Shown here: positions 11,135-19,262 of the stretch, piece after piece
Layout of the letters: each line of letters begins with the position of its first letter
Position numbering within the stretch: position 1 is the first letter of the stretch
Assembly (NCBI GenBank): GCA_018826515.1
Contig: JAHKAM010000011.1
Coordinates: 1 to 64,000 of the forward strand
Direction: 5' to 3'
DNA length: 64,000 nucleotides
DNA from: Alphaproteobacteria bacterium
GTDB taxonomy: Bacteria; Pseudomonadota; Alphaproteobacteria; Caulobacterales; Caulobacteraceae
Translations under genes and position numbers: made by a program
The notes under the pieces: generated by a model
What the model saw: the letters and a program-made list of their open reading frames with translations, nothing else
Told to the model about the DNA's origin: nothing
Databases searched by the model: none

Positions 11135-11662
11135 ATGACGGCGACAGGTGAGATCACCCCTATCCACAGCGGCGCGGTCGCGGCCGTGGCCGAGCTTCTG
11201 GGATCGGCGCGGCTGATGGCCCTTGGGGTCAACCGGCCCGACGGCTGGCCGCAGGTGACGACCCTCGGCTATGTCAATGACGGGCTGAAACTGTATTTCG
11301 TGATCGCCCGCGACAGCCAGAAATTCCGCAACATCCAGACCGACCCGCGGGTTTCGGTCGCGATCCGGCCCGAGGGCGCGGACGCCGATACGGTGGGGGT
11401 GTCGCTGGCCGGTCGGGTCGTCGAGGTCACCGATCCGACCGAGGTCGAGCGGCTGAACCGGATGGTGTTCGACCGCTATCCCGAAGGCCGCGCCTTCTGT
11501 CCGAGTGGGTCGTCGGTGGCGGTGATGCGGCTGTCGCCCGAGATCGTGGCCCCGGTAGCGGTGATCGGAGGGCGCAGCCGGGCCCAGACCTACGCCATCG
11601 GGGCGAGCGGGGCGCCGCCCGCCGATCCCGGCGCCGGCGTCGGCGTCTCGCGCCTGTTTTGA
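11135..11662 (+). CDS. Pyridoxamine 5'-phosphate oxidase-fold family protein
   Basis: A 175-residue split-barrel flavin-binding protein. The fold is indicated by LMALGVNRPDGWPQVTTLGYV, then LYFVIARDSQKFRNIQTDPRVSVAI and VSLAGRVVEVTD, typical of general-stress or F420/FMN-binding PPOX proteins, not of true PdxH. The start ATG has AGGAGGAG close upstream, one of the best ribosome sites in the window. It lies between nucleoside hydrolase and ribokinase, but no shared function is evident. Confidence 0.83.
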   Translation: MTATGEITPIHSGAVAAVAELLGSARLMALGVNRPDGWPQVTTLGYVNDGLKLYFVIARDSQKFRNIQTDPRVSVAIRPEGADADTVGVSLAGRVVEVTDPTEVERLNRMVFDRYPEGRAFCPSGSSVAVMRLSPEIVAPVAVIGGRSRAQTYAIGASGAPPADPGAGVGVSRLF

Positions 11663-11678
11663 CCGGGGAAAGACTGTC

Positions 11679-12527
11679 TTGAGGCTCACTGTCGTCGGTT
11701 CGATCAATCTGGATTTCGTCGCCACGGCGCCGCGCCTGCCGCGCGCGGGCGAGACGGTGACCGGGGCGACCCTGGCGCGCCATCCGGGCGGCAAGGGCGC
11801 CAACCAGGCGCTGGCGGCGCAGCGTCTCGGGGCCGAAGTCTGCATGATCGGCCGGGTCGGGCGCGACGGCATGGCCGAGGAGGCGATGGCCCTGCTGCTG
11901 GCCGATGACGTCGATGTGGCCGGCGTCGTGACGGACGCAGCCGCGCCGACCGGCGTGGCCCTGATCGCGGTCGATCCCGAAGGCGAGAACCAGATCGTGG
12001 TGGCGGCCGGGGCCAACCACAGCGCCATGCCCGAACAGCTGCCGGCGCGGATCGAGACGCCGTTGATCCTGCAGCTGGAACTGCCGATCGAGACGGTCGA
12101 GGCGGCGGTGGGGCGGGCGACCGGGTTCGTCTGCGTCAACCTGGCCCCCGCCGCGCCCGTTTCGGACCAGTTGCTGCGCCGGGCGGACCTGCTGGTGGTC
12201 AATGAGACCGAAGCCGAATTCTACGGCGGTCTGCTGCATCAGGGGGGCGGTCGGGTGGTGGTGACCCTGGGCGCGCGGGGGGCGGTCATGTTCCAGAACG
12301 GGGCCGAGATCGCCCGCGCCGCGCCGCCGAAGGTGCGGGCCGTGGACGCCACCGGCGCCGGGGACGGTTTCGTCGGGGCGATCTGCGTCGCCCTGCTGGA
12401 GGGGATGGATCCCGGGACGGCCCTGACCTTTGCCTGCGCGGCGGGGGCGATCGCGGCCACCCGCCCCGGGGCCCAGCCGTCGTTGCCGGGGCGCGACGAG
12501 GTCGAGTCGATCATTACAGGGTCGTAA
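11679..12527 (+). CDS. rbsK: Ribokinase (PfkB family)
   Basis: A 282-residue PfkB sugar kinase, slightly shorter than the usual 300-310. It has the N-terminal GSINLDFVATAPRLPRAGET, the substrate motif HPGGKGANQALAAQRLGA and the C-terminal catalytic DATGAGDGFVGAI with the catalytic Asp. It phosphorylates ribose to ribose 5-phosphate. The start appears to be TTG 11679, as there is no ATG or GTG before the conserved beta strand and GGGGAAAG precedes it. The gene is 16 bp downstream of the PPOX gene and shares the strand with nucleoside hydrolase, consistent with nucleoside-ribose salvage. A related kinase such as adenosine kinase is less likely. Confidence 0.87.
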   Translation: MRLTVVGSINLDFVATAPRLPRAGETVTGATLARHPGGKGANQALAAQRLGAEVCMIGRVGRDGMAEEAMALLLADDVDVAGVVTDAAAPTGVALIAVDPEGENQIVVAAGANHSAMPEQLPARIETPLILQLELPIETVEAAVGRATGFVCVNLAPAAPVSDQLLRRADLLVVNETEAEFYGGLLHQGGGRVVVTLGARGAVMFQNGAEIARAAPPKVRAVDATGAGDGFVGAICVALLEGMDPGTALTFACAAGAIAATRPGAQPSLPGRDEVESIITGS

Positions 12528-12596
12528 CTAGGGGCGCGGCGGGTCGCTGATAGGGTCGGGTCCTGTTCAGACCTTGATTGACTGGGGACCGCCGAC

Positions 12597-15440
12597 ATGA
12601 CCCGCACCGCCGCGCTTCTGGGGGCCTCTCTGCTGGCCCTCGCCCCGATGACCTTCGGGCCCGCCGTCGCCCAGACGCCCGCGCCGATCTCCGTGCCGCC
12701 GCTGCAGTTCACCCATCGCGAGCTGGCCAACGGCCTGGACGTCTACGCCATGCCGGACGCGACGGCGGGCACGGTGACGGTGACCCTGTGGTACGACGTC
12801 GGCGGCAAGGACGATCCGCAGGGCCGCAGCGGCTTCGCCCACCTGTTCGAACACATCCTCAGCCGCAAGACCGTCAACATCCCCTACGGCGGCATCTCGA
12901 CGATGGTCGAGAACGCGGGCGGATCGCGCAACGCCTCCACCGGCCAGGACTTCACCAACTACTATGAGACGGTGCCGCCGCAGTACCTTGAGACCATGCT
13001 GTGGACCCACGCCGAGCGGATGGCGCGGCCGGTGGTCGACCAGGCGGTGTTCGACGCCGAACGGTCGATCGTGCAGGAGGAGCTGCGCCAGCGGGTCTAT
13101 GCGCCGCCCTACGGCCGCTTCCAGCGCTTTGTGCTCGGCGACAACAGCTTCGACGAGAGCATCTATCGCCGCAGCGTGATCGGCTCGATCGAGGAGCTGA
13201 ACTCGGCCCGGATCGAGGACGCCCGCGCCTTCCACGAAGCCTATTACCGCCCGGCCACGGCGACGATGATCGTCTCGGGCAATTTCGACCCGGCCCAGCT
13301 GGACCGCTGGGTGGACCAGTATTTCGCCGACATTCCGAATCCGGATCGTCCCGTGCCGGTGCTCGAGCGTCCGGTCGAGACGCCGCGCACCGCGCCCCGG
13401 CGCGTGGAGGCCTATGCGCCGAACGTGCCGCTGCCGGCTGTGGGCGTCATCTATCCGGGCATGGCGGCCGACCATCCGGACAATGCCGCGCTGGACGTGC
13501 TGCAGGCCATCATGTCGCGCGGCGAGAGCTCGCGGCTCTACCAGGCCCTGGTCTATCGCTCGCAGCTGGCGTCCAACGCCGGCTTCGGCGCCAACGCCAT
13601 GGAAGAGGACGGCGTCATCTCGGTCACCGCCGTCGTGGCCCAGGGCAAGGCGATTCCGGACGTCGAGGCGGCGCTGGACGCCGAGCTTGACCGGGTGCGC
13701 AACGAGCCTGTGACGGCCGCGGAGCTGGCCGAGGCCAAGACAGAGATCGTGGCCAGCGAACTGCGCCAGCGCGAGACCGCGTCGGGCCGGGCCTTCATCC
13801 TCGGCCAGTCGATCGTCTCCGAGAACAATCCTCGCGCGGCGGACGAGCGTCTGGCCGCGATCCAGGCGGTGACGGCGGCAGATGTGCAGCGGGTGGCGCG
13901 GACCTGGCTGAATGATCAGGCGCGGGTCTCGGTTCGCTACCAGGACGAGAGCGCGCGGCCCGAGGGCGTGCCCGAGGACAGCTGGCGCAATCCGGCCCCG
14001 GTTCCGACCTTCCTGACCGTCCCGCCGGCGGTGCTGGCGGCCAACGAACTGCTGCCCGAGGACCAGCGCATGGCCCCCCCGCCGCTGGGCGAAGTTCGGG
14101 CCATGGCCACGCCGCAAATCGTCGAACGGACCCTGTCGAACGGGCTGCGGGTCATCGTGGCGAAATCAACCGGGTTGCCGATCCTCAACGCCCAGCTGGT
14201 GATCGCCGGCGGGGCGGCGGCCGATCCCGCCGATCGGCCCGGCCTGGCCTCGATGACGGCCGGTCTGGCGACCCAGGGCGCGGGCGCGCGTTCGGCCCCG
14301 GAGATCGCCCGGACGCTGGAGGCGCTGGGGGCCAATATCGGCGGCGGCGCCGGCGTGGACGCCACCCAGCTGTTCGTCTCCGCCCCGTCGGCCTCGGCCG
14401 CCGAGGTCGGCGCCGTGCTGGCCGATGTGGTGCGGCGTCCGACCTTCGCCGAGGCGGAGGTGGCGCGCAGCCGCACCCAGGCGGTCAACGCCCTGCGGGT
14501 CAATCTGCGCCAGCCCGGGCCGCTGGCTTCGCTGGTGTTGAACCGGCTGGTCTATGGCGCCGCGCCCTACGGGGCGCCCAGCGCCGGCACGCCGGATTCG
14601 ATCGCCGCCCTGACCCGCGACGAGGTCGTCGCCTTCCATCAACGCTGGTGGCGGCCGGATAACGCCGCCCTGATCATCACCGGCGGCATGGAGCCGGAGG
14701 CCGCCTTCGCCTTCGCCGAAGCGACCCTGGGCGGCTGGGAGCGGCCGACCGGCGCCGCGCCGACGGTGACCGGACGGGCCGGCGAGCGGCAGGCGCCGCG
14801 CATCGTGGTGGTCGATCTGCCTGGCGCGGGCCAGGCGGCGGTCACGGCGGCGGTGCGGGGACCCCGTCGCGCGGACGACGCCTACTATCCGCTGGCCGTG
14901 GCCAACGCCGTTATGGGATCGGGTCAAAACGGACGGCTGTTCCAGGAGATCCGGGCCAAGCGCGGCCTGAGCTACGGCGCCTATTCGTCGCTGGGGGCGC
15001 GGACCGAGGGCGGGGCGCTGGTCGCCTCGACCCAGACCAAGAACGAGAGCGCGGCCGAGGTGGTCGGCCTGATGCTGGCCGAATTCGACCGGCTGGGGCG
15101 TGAGCCGGTCGGCGACCAGGAGGTGACCGACCGCGAGACCTTCATCACCGGCGGCTTCTCGCGCTCGCTGGAGACCACCGGCGGGCTCGGCGGGGTGCTG
15201 GCCGGGGCGGTCGTCGACGGCCTGCCGCTCAGCGAGATCGAGGCCTTCCCGGCCCGGATCGCCGCGACCACGCCGGACAGCCTGAGGGCGGCGGCCCAGG
15301 TGGTGAATTCCGAAGACGCCTATGTCGTGGTGGTCGGCGAGGCGGCGCTGTTCATCGACGCCCTGCGGGCCGCACATCCCGATCTGGTGGTGATTCCGGC
15401 GAGCGAGCTGGACCTGAACAGTCCGACGCTGGGGCTCTAG
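12597..15440 (+). CDS. M16-family zinc metallopeptidase, secreted, two-module
   Basis: A 947-residue pitrilysin/insulinase-type peptidase with an N-terminal signal peptide (cleavage near AVAQ, residue 25). The first module has the inverted zinc motif in GFAHLFEHILSRK and the distal glutamate in ERSIVQEELRQR. The second module (from about residue 510, starting TLSNGLRVIVAKS) lacks HxxEH and is the usual inactive partner; the YGAYSSLGAR substrate-clamp motif is present. It probably degrades peptides in the periplasm. Its TAG stop shares the CTAG tetramer with the convergent aldolase gene. Confidence 0.93.
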   Translation: MTRTAALLGASLLALAPMTFGPAVAQTPAPISVPPLQFTHRELANGLDVYAMPDATAGTVTVTLWYDVGGKDDPQGRSGFAHLFEHILSRKTVNIPYGGISTMVENAGGSRNASTGQDFTNYYETVPPQYLETMLWTHAERMARPVVDQAVFDAERSIVQEELRQRVYAPPYGRFQRFVLGDNSFDESIYRRSVIGSIEELNSARIEDARAFHEAYYRPATATMIVSGNFDPAQLDRWVDQYFADIPNPDRPVPVLERPVETPRTAPRRVEAYAPNVPLPAVGVIYPGMAADHPDNAALDVLQAIMSRGESSRLYQALVYRSQLASNAGFGANAMEEDGVISVTAVVAQGKAIPDVEAALDAELDRVRNEPVTAAELAEAKTEIVASELRQRETASGRAFILGQSIVSENNPRAADERLAAIQAVTAADVQRVARTWLNDQARVSVRYQDESARPEGVPEDSWRNPAPVPTFLTVPPAVLAANELLPEDQRMAPPPLGEVRAMATPQIVERTLSNGLRVIVAKSTGLPILNAQLVIAGGAAADPADRPGLASMTAGLATQGAGARSAPEIARTLEALGANIGGGAGVDATQLFVSAPSASAAEVGAVLADVVRRPTFAEAEVARSRTQAVNALRVNLRQPGPLASLVLNRLVYGAAPYGAPSAGTPDSIAALTRDEVVAFHQRWWRPDNAALIITGGMEPEAAFAFAEATLGGWERPTGAAPTVTGRAGERQAPRIVVVDLPGAGQAAVTAAVRGPRRADDAYYPLAVANAVMGSGQNGRLFQEIRAKRGLSYGAYSSLGARTEGGALVASTQTKNESAAEVVGLMLAEFDRLGREPVGDQEVTDRETFITGGFSRSLETTGGLGGVLAGAVVDGLPLSEIEAFPARIAATTPDSLRAAAQVVNSEDAYVVVVGEAALFIDALRAAHPDLVVIPASELDLNSPTLGL

Positions 15441-16111
15441 CGGGAGGCGCGGAAGGCGGCGACCGCTTCGACCGTCTTCCGCACACCGGCCTCGACGCCG
15501 GCCCAATCGCCGGCCTGAACGGCCGCGTCGGTGACCAGTTTCGAGCCCATGCCGGCGGCGACGATGCCGGCGCCGAACCATCGGGCGATGCTGGCTTCAT
15601 CAGGGTCGACGCCGCCGGTGGGCATGATCTTGGTCCAGGGCATCGGGCCCAGGACCGCCTTGACGAAGTCGGGGCCGCCGACGCTGGCGCCGGGGAAGAG
15701 TTTGACGATGTCGCAGCCCAGCTCATGGGCCTGGCCGATTTCGGTGACCGAGCCGCAGCCGGGGAACCAGGCCGCCATGCGCCGGTTGCAGACGCGGGCG
15801 ACCTCAGGGACCAGGCAGGGGCTGACCACGAAGCGGGCGCCGCGGTTCAGGTAGAGGCTGGCCGTGCCCGCGTCGACCACCGAGCCGATGCCGAGGATGA
15901 TCTGCGGATCGGTCCGCTGCAGCTCGCGGGCGATGTCGCCGAACAGATCGCAGGCGAAGTCGCCGCGGTTGGTGAACTCGACCACCGGCGCTCCGCCGCG
16001 GGCGCAGGCGCGGATGACGTTGAGGCAGACGTCCGCGTCGGGGTGGTAGAAGACCGGGGCCACACCCTGGGACTCAAGGGCGGTGAGGACGGCGAGGCGG
16101 TCGTGGCGCAT
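15437..16111 (-). CDS. eda: KDPG/KHG aldolase family (2-keto-3-deoxy-6-phosphogluconate aldolase)
   Basis: A 224-residue class I aldolase. The Schiff-base lysine is in CDIVKLFPGASVGGPDF, preceded by GIGSVVDAG and followed by IMPTGGVDPDEASIARWFGAG. A catalytic glutamate is expected in VVEFTNRG. If it acts on KDPG, it completes the Entner-Doudoroff route whose first four genes lie 8 kb away, although eda is usually beside edd. 4-Hydroxy-2-oxoglutarate or phosphogalactonate aldolase activity is also possible. GGAGGG precedes the ATG by about 8 nt. The stop overlaps the M16 stop tail to tail. Confidence 0.82.
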   Translation of the reverse strand: MRHDRLAVLTALESQGVAPVFYHPDADVCLNVIRACARGGAPVVEFTNRGDFACDLFGDIARELQRTDPQIILGIGSVVDAGTASLYLNRGARFVVSPCLVPEVARVCNRRMAAWFPGCGSVTEIGQAHELGCDIVKLFPGASVGGPDFVKAVLGPMPWTKIMPTGGVDPDEASIARWFGAGIVAAGMGSKLVTDAAVQAGDWAGVEAGVRKTVEAVAAFRASR

Positions 16112-16482
16112 GGTCTGAATCCCTCCGCCGGTCGCTCCGGCAGCCCGCCATGCTTATCGCACCCGCCGGGTTCCGGGAAAGCGTCGGCGCGGGACGGCGC
16201 GGAACTTTGTGTTTCGACCGCAGGGCCCGATCAGTTCGTCTGGCGTCGGGCGCCGCAAAGATCGCAGAATTCGCGACCCGAAACGCGACGGTCCGGCCGC
16301 CAGCGATGACGGCGGCAGCGAAGCCGGCGGAAAAAGCGTGAGATGGCGCGGAACATCGAACTCTACAGGACGCGACCGGCCGCAGGACGTCTGACCGGAC
16401 GTCCGCAAACACAACCATTCGGCGTTCTGGTCAAGCTTTGAATTACGGGCGTCTCGGGCCCCGCTGTCGCAGCCGGGGTTCC
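16112..16482. other. Intergenic region, 371 bp, no supported gene
   Basis: This gap lies between the aldolase gene and the next minus-strand hydrolase. It must hold the aldolase promoter, and GGAGGG is close to that start. Short open frames in it have no ribosome site, no hydrophobic or domain pattern and overlap on several frames, so I call none. A GGACGTCC palindrome occurs around 16393-16400. Nothing else is recognisable. Confidence 0.5.
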
Positions 16483-17307
16483 CTACCCGGATGACGTGAA
16501 CGACCGGCGTTCGCCTACCGTTCTCGCCAGGTCAGTGATCCGTGTCACCAGCCGGCTTGCGGGATCGTACAGCGGGTCCAGGACGGTGAAGTGATTCAGC
16601 CCGGGAAGGGCCTCGTAACGGGTTTCGACGCCGTTGGCGGCCCAGTGGTCGGCCATCATTTTCGATTGCCGCAGGAACTCCGGGCTCTCGTCGGCGCCGA
16701 CGATGCAGTCCAGCACCGTGCCCCCCGGGGTCGAGCCGTTGGGGACAGGCCAGTGGATCGGCGAGAGGGCGGCGGCCTCGCGTTCGTCGAGGTCGAGGGC
16801 GGCATTGAGCGACGTGGGGATCAGGGGGCGCAGATCGAAGACGCCGCTGATGGCGATGGCGGCGGAGGCGCGGCCTTCGGACAGCATGCAGGCGGACATA
16901 TGCCCGCCGGCGGAGTGGCCGAAAACGACCGGGCGGGCGCCGGTCCGGGCGCGCACCGCTTCGACGGCCGCGCCGACCTGCCGCAGGATGACGCCGAGGC
17001 GGACATTGGGACAGAGATCGTAGGAGGGAATGGCGAGGCTGACGCCGCCGGCGAGGAAGGCGGGGGCGATCCCGCTGAACCAGTCCTTGTCCAGCGCCTG
17101 CCAGTAGCCGCCGTGCAGGAAGACGGCGACGGGTGCGTCGGGGCCAGCGAAGAACAGGTCCATCACCTCGCGCGGCCCCGGACCATAGGCGATCTCGACC
17201 GGCGGCCGGGCGGCGCGGGCGGCCTCGGCGGTCTCGCGCCAACGCTGCATGACCGCGGGGTGGTCGGGCACGCGGGCGCGGTTGTTGTATTCGGCTTCGA
17301 GGTCCAA
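16483..17307 (-). CDS. Alpha/beta hydrolase, kynurenine formamidase-like
   Basis: A 274-residue alpha/beta hydrolase. The oxyanion-hole motif FLHGGYWQALDK and nucleophile motif VFGHSAGGHMSACML are intact; the late LPGLNHFTVLDPL carries the catalytic His and the Asp is likely in GADESPEF. The YNNRARVPDHP N-terminus matches bacterial arylformamidase-like hydrolases of tryptophan catabolism. The start is forced: an in-frame TGA lies four codons before TTG 17307 and no ATG precedes YNNRA. No kynureninase gene is adjacent, so the substrate is uncertain. The start abuts a repeat-rich gap. Confidence 0.78.
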   Translation of the reverse strand: MDLEAEYNNRARVPDHPAVMQRWRETAEAARAARPPVEIAYGPGPREVMDLFFAGPDAPVAVFLHGGYWQALDKDWFSGIAPAFLAGGVSLAIPSYDLCPNVRLGVILRQVGAAVEAVRARTGARPVVFGHSAGGHMSACMLSEGRASAAIAISGVFDLRPLIPTSLNAALDLDEREAAALSPIHWPVPNGSTPGGTVLDCIVGADESPEFLRQSKMMADHWAANGVETRYEALPGLNHFTVLDPLYDPASRLVTRITDLARTVGERRSFTSSG

Positions 17308-17371
17308 GGGCTTCGCTCAGGGCTTGGGGCTTGGGCAGGGATGGGTCGGTGGTGGCTGGTTCGCCGTCGAA

Positions 17372-17427
17372 CTAAGCCCTAAGACCTAAGCCCTAAGACC
17401 TAAGCCCTAAGACCTAAGCCCTACGAA
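17372..17427. repeat. Heptanucleotide tandem repeat (CTAAGCC/CTAAGAC, about 8 units)
   Basis: Seven near-perfect 7-bp units alternate CTAAGCC and CTAAGAC, ending in a degenerate CTACGAA. The higher-order unit is therefore 14 bp. A shorter inverted copy, AGGGCTTGGGGCTTGGG, lies about 45 bp to the left (around 17319), matching the complement of the array at 14 of 17 positions, so a hairpin could form. It occupies the divergent promoter gap between the hydrolase and the Lrp-domain gene. Function is unknown; slippage or protein binding are possibilities. Confidence 0.85.
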
Positions 17428-17452
17428 CTCGAGCCTTCCGGGAGCCGCCGCC

Positions 17453-17710
17453 ATGATGACCGCCATCTTCGTCTTCATCAAATGCGAGCTGGGCCACGCC
17501 AACGACGTGGCGGCCGATGTGGTGGACAATGTCGAATATGTCTCGGAGGTCTATTCGACCTCCGGCCAGTACGACCTGCTGGCCAAATTCCAGCTGCCGA
17601 AGGAGATGGACATCGGGACGTTCGTCACGCGGTCGGTCCAGACCCGGGCCAATATCCGCGACACCTTCACGGTCATCACCTTTTCGCCGTTCCTGCCGGG
17701 CGGGGGCTGA
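17453..17710 (+). CDS. Stand-alone Lrp/AsnC ligand-binding (RAM) domain protein
   Basis: An 85-residue protein consisting only of the effector-binding domain of Lrp/AsnC regulators: AIFVFIKCELGHANDVAADVV, then VYSTSGQYDLLAKFQLP and RDTFTVITFSPFLPG. The N-terminal helix-turn-helix of full-length regulators is absent and the ATG is well placed after GGGAG, so this is not a truncation by start choice. Such small proteins oligomerise and bind amino acids; some modulate partner regulators. It precedes an acyl-CoA dehydrogenase gene by 49 bp and may share its transcript. Confidence 0.85.
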   Translation: MMTAIFVFIKCELGHANDVAADVVDNVEYVSEVYSTSGQYDLLAKFQLPKEMDIGTFVTRSVQTRANIRDTFTVITFSPFLPGGG

Positions 17711-17759
17711 CGCAGCGTCACCTGTGAATCGCTGCTAAACCTCCCCGAAGGAGGCCGAC

Positions 17760-18944
17760 ATGACCGATCTCGATACATTCCGCGCGGAGACCCGCGCCTG
17801 GCTTGAAGCCAACTGTCCCGCCGAATGCCGCGGGCCGGTGGAGAGCGATGAGGACCGGGTCTGGGGCGGGCGCAACGCCGTCTTCCCGACCCCCGCGCAC
17901 AAGACCTGGCTGGACCGGATGGGGGCGAAGGGATGGACCGCGCCGGAGTGGCCGACGGTGTACGGCGGCGGCGGGCTGAGCCGGGAACAGGCCAAGGTGC
18001 TGCATTCGGAAATGCGGCGCATCGACGCCCAGGCGCCGCTGGCCAGTTTCGGCGTGTGGATGCTGGGGCCCGCCCTGCTGGCGTTCGGGACCGAGGAACA
18101 GAAGCAGCGCTTCCTGCCCGAGATCGTGCGCGGTGAGATCCGCTGGTGTCAGGGCTATTCCGAGCCGGGGGCCGGGTCCGATCTGGCGGCGATCCAGACG
18201 CGGGCCGAGGACAAGGGCGACCACTGGATCGTCAACGGCCAGAAGGTCTGGACGTCCTATGCCGACAAGGCCGACTGGATCTTCTGTCTGGTGCGGACCG
18301 ATCCGGAGGCTTCCAAACATCTGGGCATATCCTTCGTCCTGATCGACATGGCGACGATGGGGGTCTCGACCCGGCCGATCACGCTGATCTCGGGCAAGAG
18401 CCCGTTCTGCGAGACCTTCTTCGACGACGTTCGGGTCGAGAAGGAGAACCTCGTCGGCACGCTCAACCGCGGCTGGGACGTGGCCAAATATCTGCTGGCG
18501 CATGAGCGGACCATGATCGGGGCCATGGGCGAGCTCGGCGGCGGTCGGCCTATCGGTCAGGTGGCGACCGGATCGATCGGCATGGACGACGACGGCCGGC
18601 TGGACGAGCCGATGCTGCGGGCGCGGATCGCCGAGATGGAGATCGACGCCGCCGCCTTCCGCCTGGCCATGGAGCGGGCCGGGGATCAGGTGAAGGCGGG
18701 ACAGGCCCATCCGGCCATCGCCTCGATGCTGAAATACTATGGCTCGGAGCTGAACAAGCGGCGGCACGAGCTGCTGATGGCGGCGGGCGGGTCGGACGCG
18801 CTGGAGTGGGAGAGCGACCGCTCGCGCCACGGCTCGGCGGCGCGCGACTGGCTGCGGACCAAGGCCAATTCGATCGAGGGCGGGACCAGCGAGGTGCAGC
18901 TGAATATCATCGCCAAACACCTGCTGCAGCTGCCGGGGGCGTGA
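17760..18944 (+). CDS. Acyl-CoA dehydrogenase family protein (first of pair)
   Basis: A 394-residue FAD-dependent acyl-CoA dehydrogenase. Recognisable blocks are GWTAPEWPTVYGGGGLSREQ, WCQGYSEPGAGSDLAAIQTRA (FAD-binding), KVWTSYADKADWIFCLVRTD and the C-terminal NSIEGGTSEVQLNIIAKHLL. It oxidises an acyl-CoA to the enoyl-CoA and passes electrons to ETF. GGAGG precedes the ATG. A second, divergent dehydrogenase follows after one small gene, which suggests a heteromeric enzyme like those acting on branched or steroid side chains; this is inference from arrangement. Confidence 0.92.
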   Translation: MTDLDTFRAETRAWLEANCPAECRGPVESDEDRVWGGRNAVFPTPAHKTWLDRMGAKGWTAPEWPTVYGGGGLSREQAKVLHSEMRRIDAQAPLASFGVWMLGPALLAFGTEEQKQRFLPEIVRGEIRWCQGYSEPGAGSDLAAIQTRAEDKGDHWIVNGQKVWTSYADKADWIFCLVRTDPEASKHLGISFVLIDMATMGVSTRPITLISGKSPFCETFFDDVRVEKENLVGTLNRGWDVAKYLLAHERTMIGAMGELGGGRPIGQVATGSIGMDDDGRLDEPMLRARIAEMEIDAAAFRLAMERAGDQVKAGQAHPAIASMLKYYGSELNKRRHELLMAAGGSDALEWESDRSRHGSAARDWLRTKANSIEGGTSEVQLNIIAKHLLQLPGA

Positions 18945-18947
18945 CGG

Positions 18948-19262
18948 GTGCCCCGCCCGCGCTCAGACGCCCTGCTCGGAATGCGCCTGATCGCGGCGCT
19001 CTCGATCGTGATGGGACTCTGCGTCTCCATCTTCTTTTTCGAGATGGCTGACTGGTCTTTCGGTTTCTTCCTCGCGACTCCACCCGAGAGGGCCATACCG
19101 GCCGCAGCATTGGTTGTTCTTCCGATTGCAACGGGTCTCGCTGCGATCGCGCTATCTCTGACTGGCAAGAAGTCGCCTTGGCCAGAGCTGGTGCTGATCC
19201 TCACGATCCCCCTCCAAGTGCTGGCGAACGCCGGGTACGCATCCACCTTGGTACTGAGATGA
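18948..19262 (+). CDS. Small hypothetical membrane protein between the two dehydrogenases
   Basis: A 104-residue protein I do not recognise, with three hydrophobic segments (about residues 12-31, 37-60 and 80-100). The start may be GTG 18948, just after the upstream stop, or ATG 18981 (MRLIAALSIVM). Its TGA overlaps the next gene's ATG (ATGA), arguing that it is translated and coupled. The base composition is clearly less GC-rich than the flanking dehydrogenase genes, suggesting a later insertion into the pair. Confidence 0.6.
   Translation: MPRPRSDALLGMRLIAALSIVMGLCVSIFFFEMADWSFGFFLATPPERAIPAAALVVLPIATGLAAIALSLTGKKSPWPELVLILTIPLQVLANAGYASTLVLR

Noticed and set aside
17372-17427. CRISPR array or telomere-like CCCTAA repeat
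   Set aside because: The units are 7 bp with no spacers, there are no cas genes, and the chromosome context rules out a telomere.
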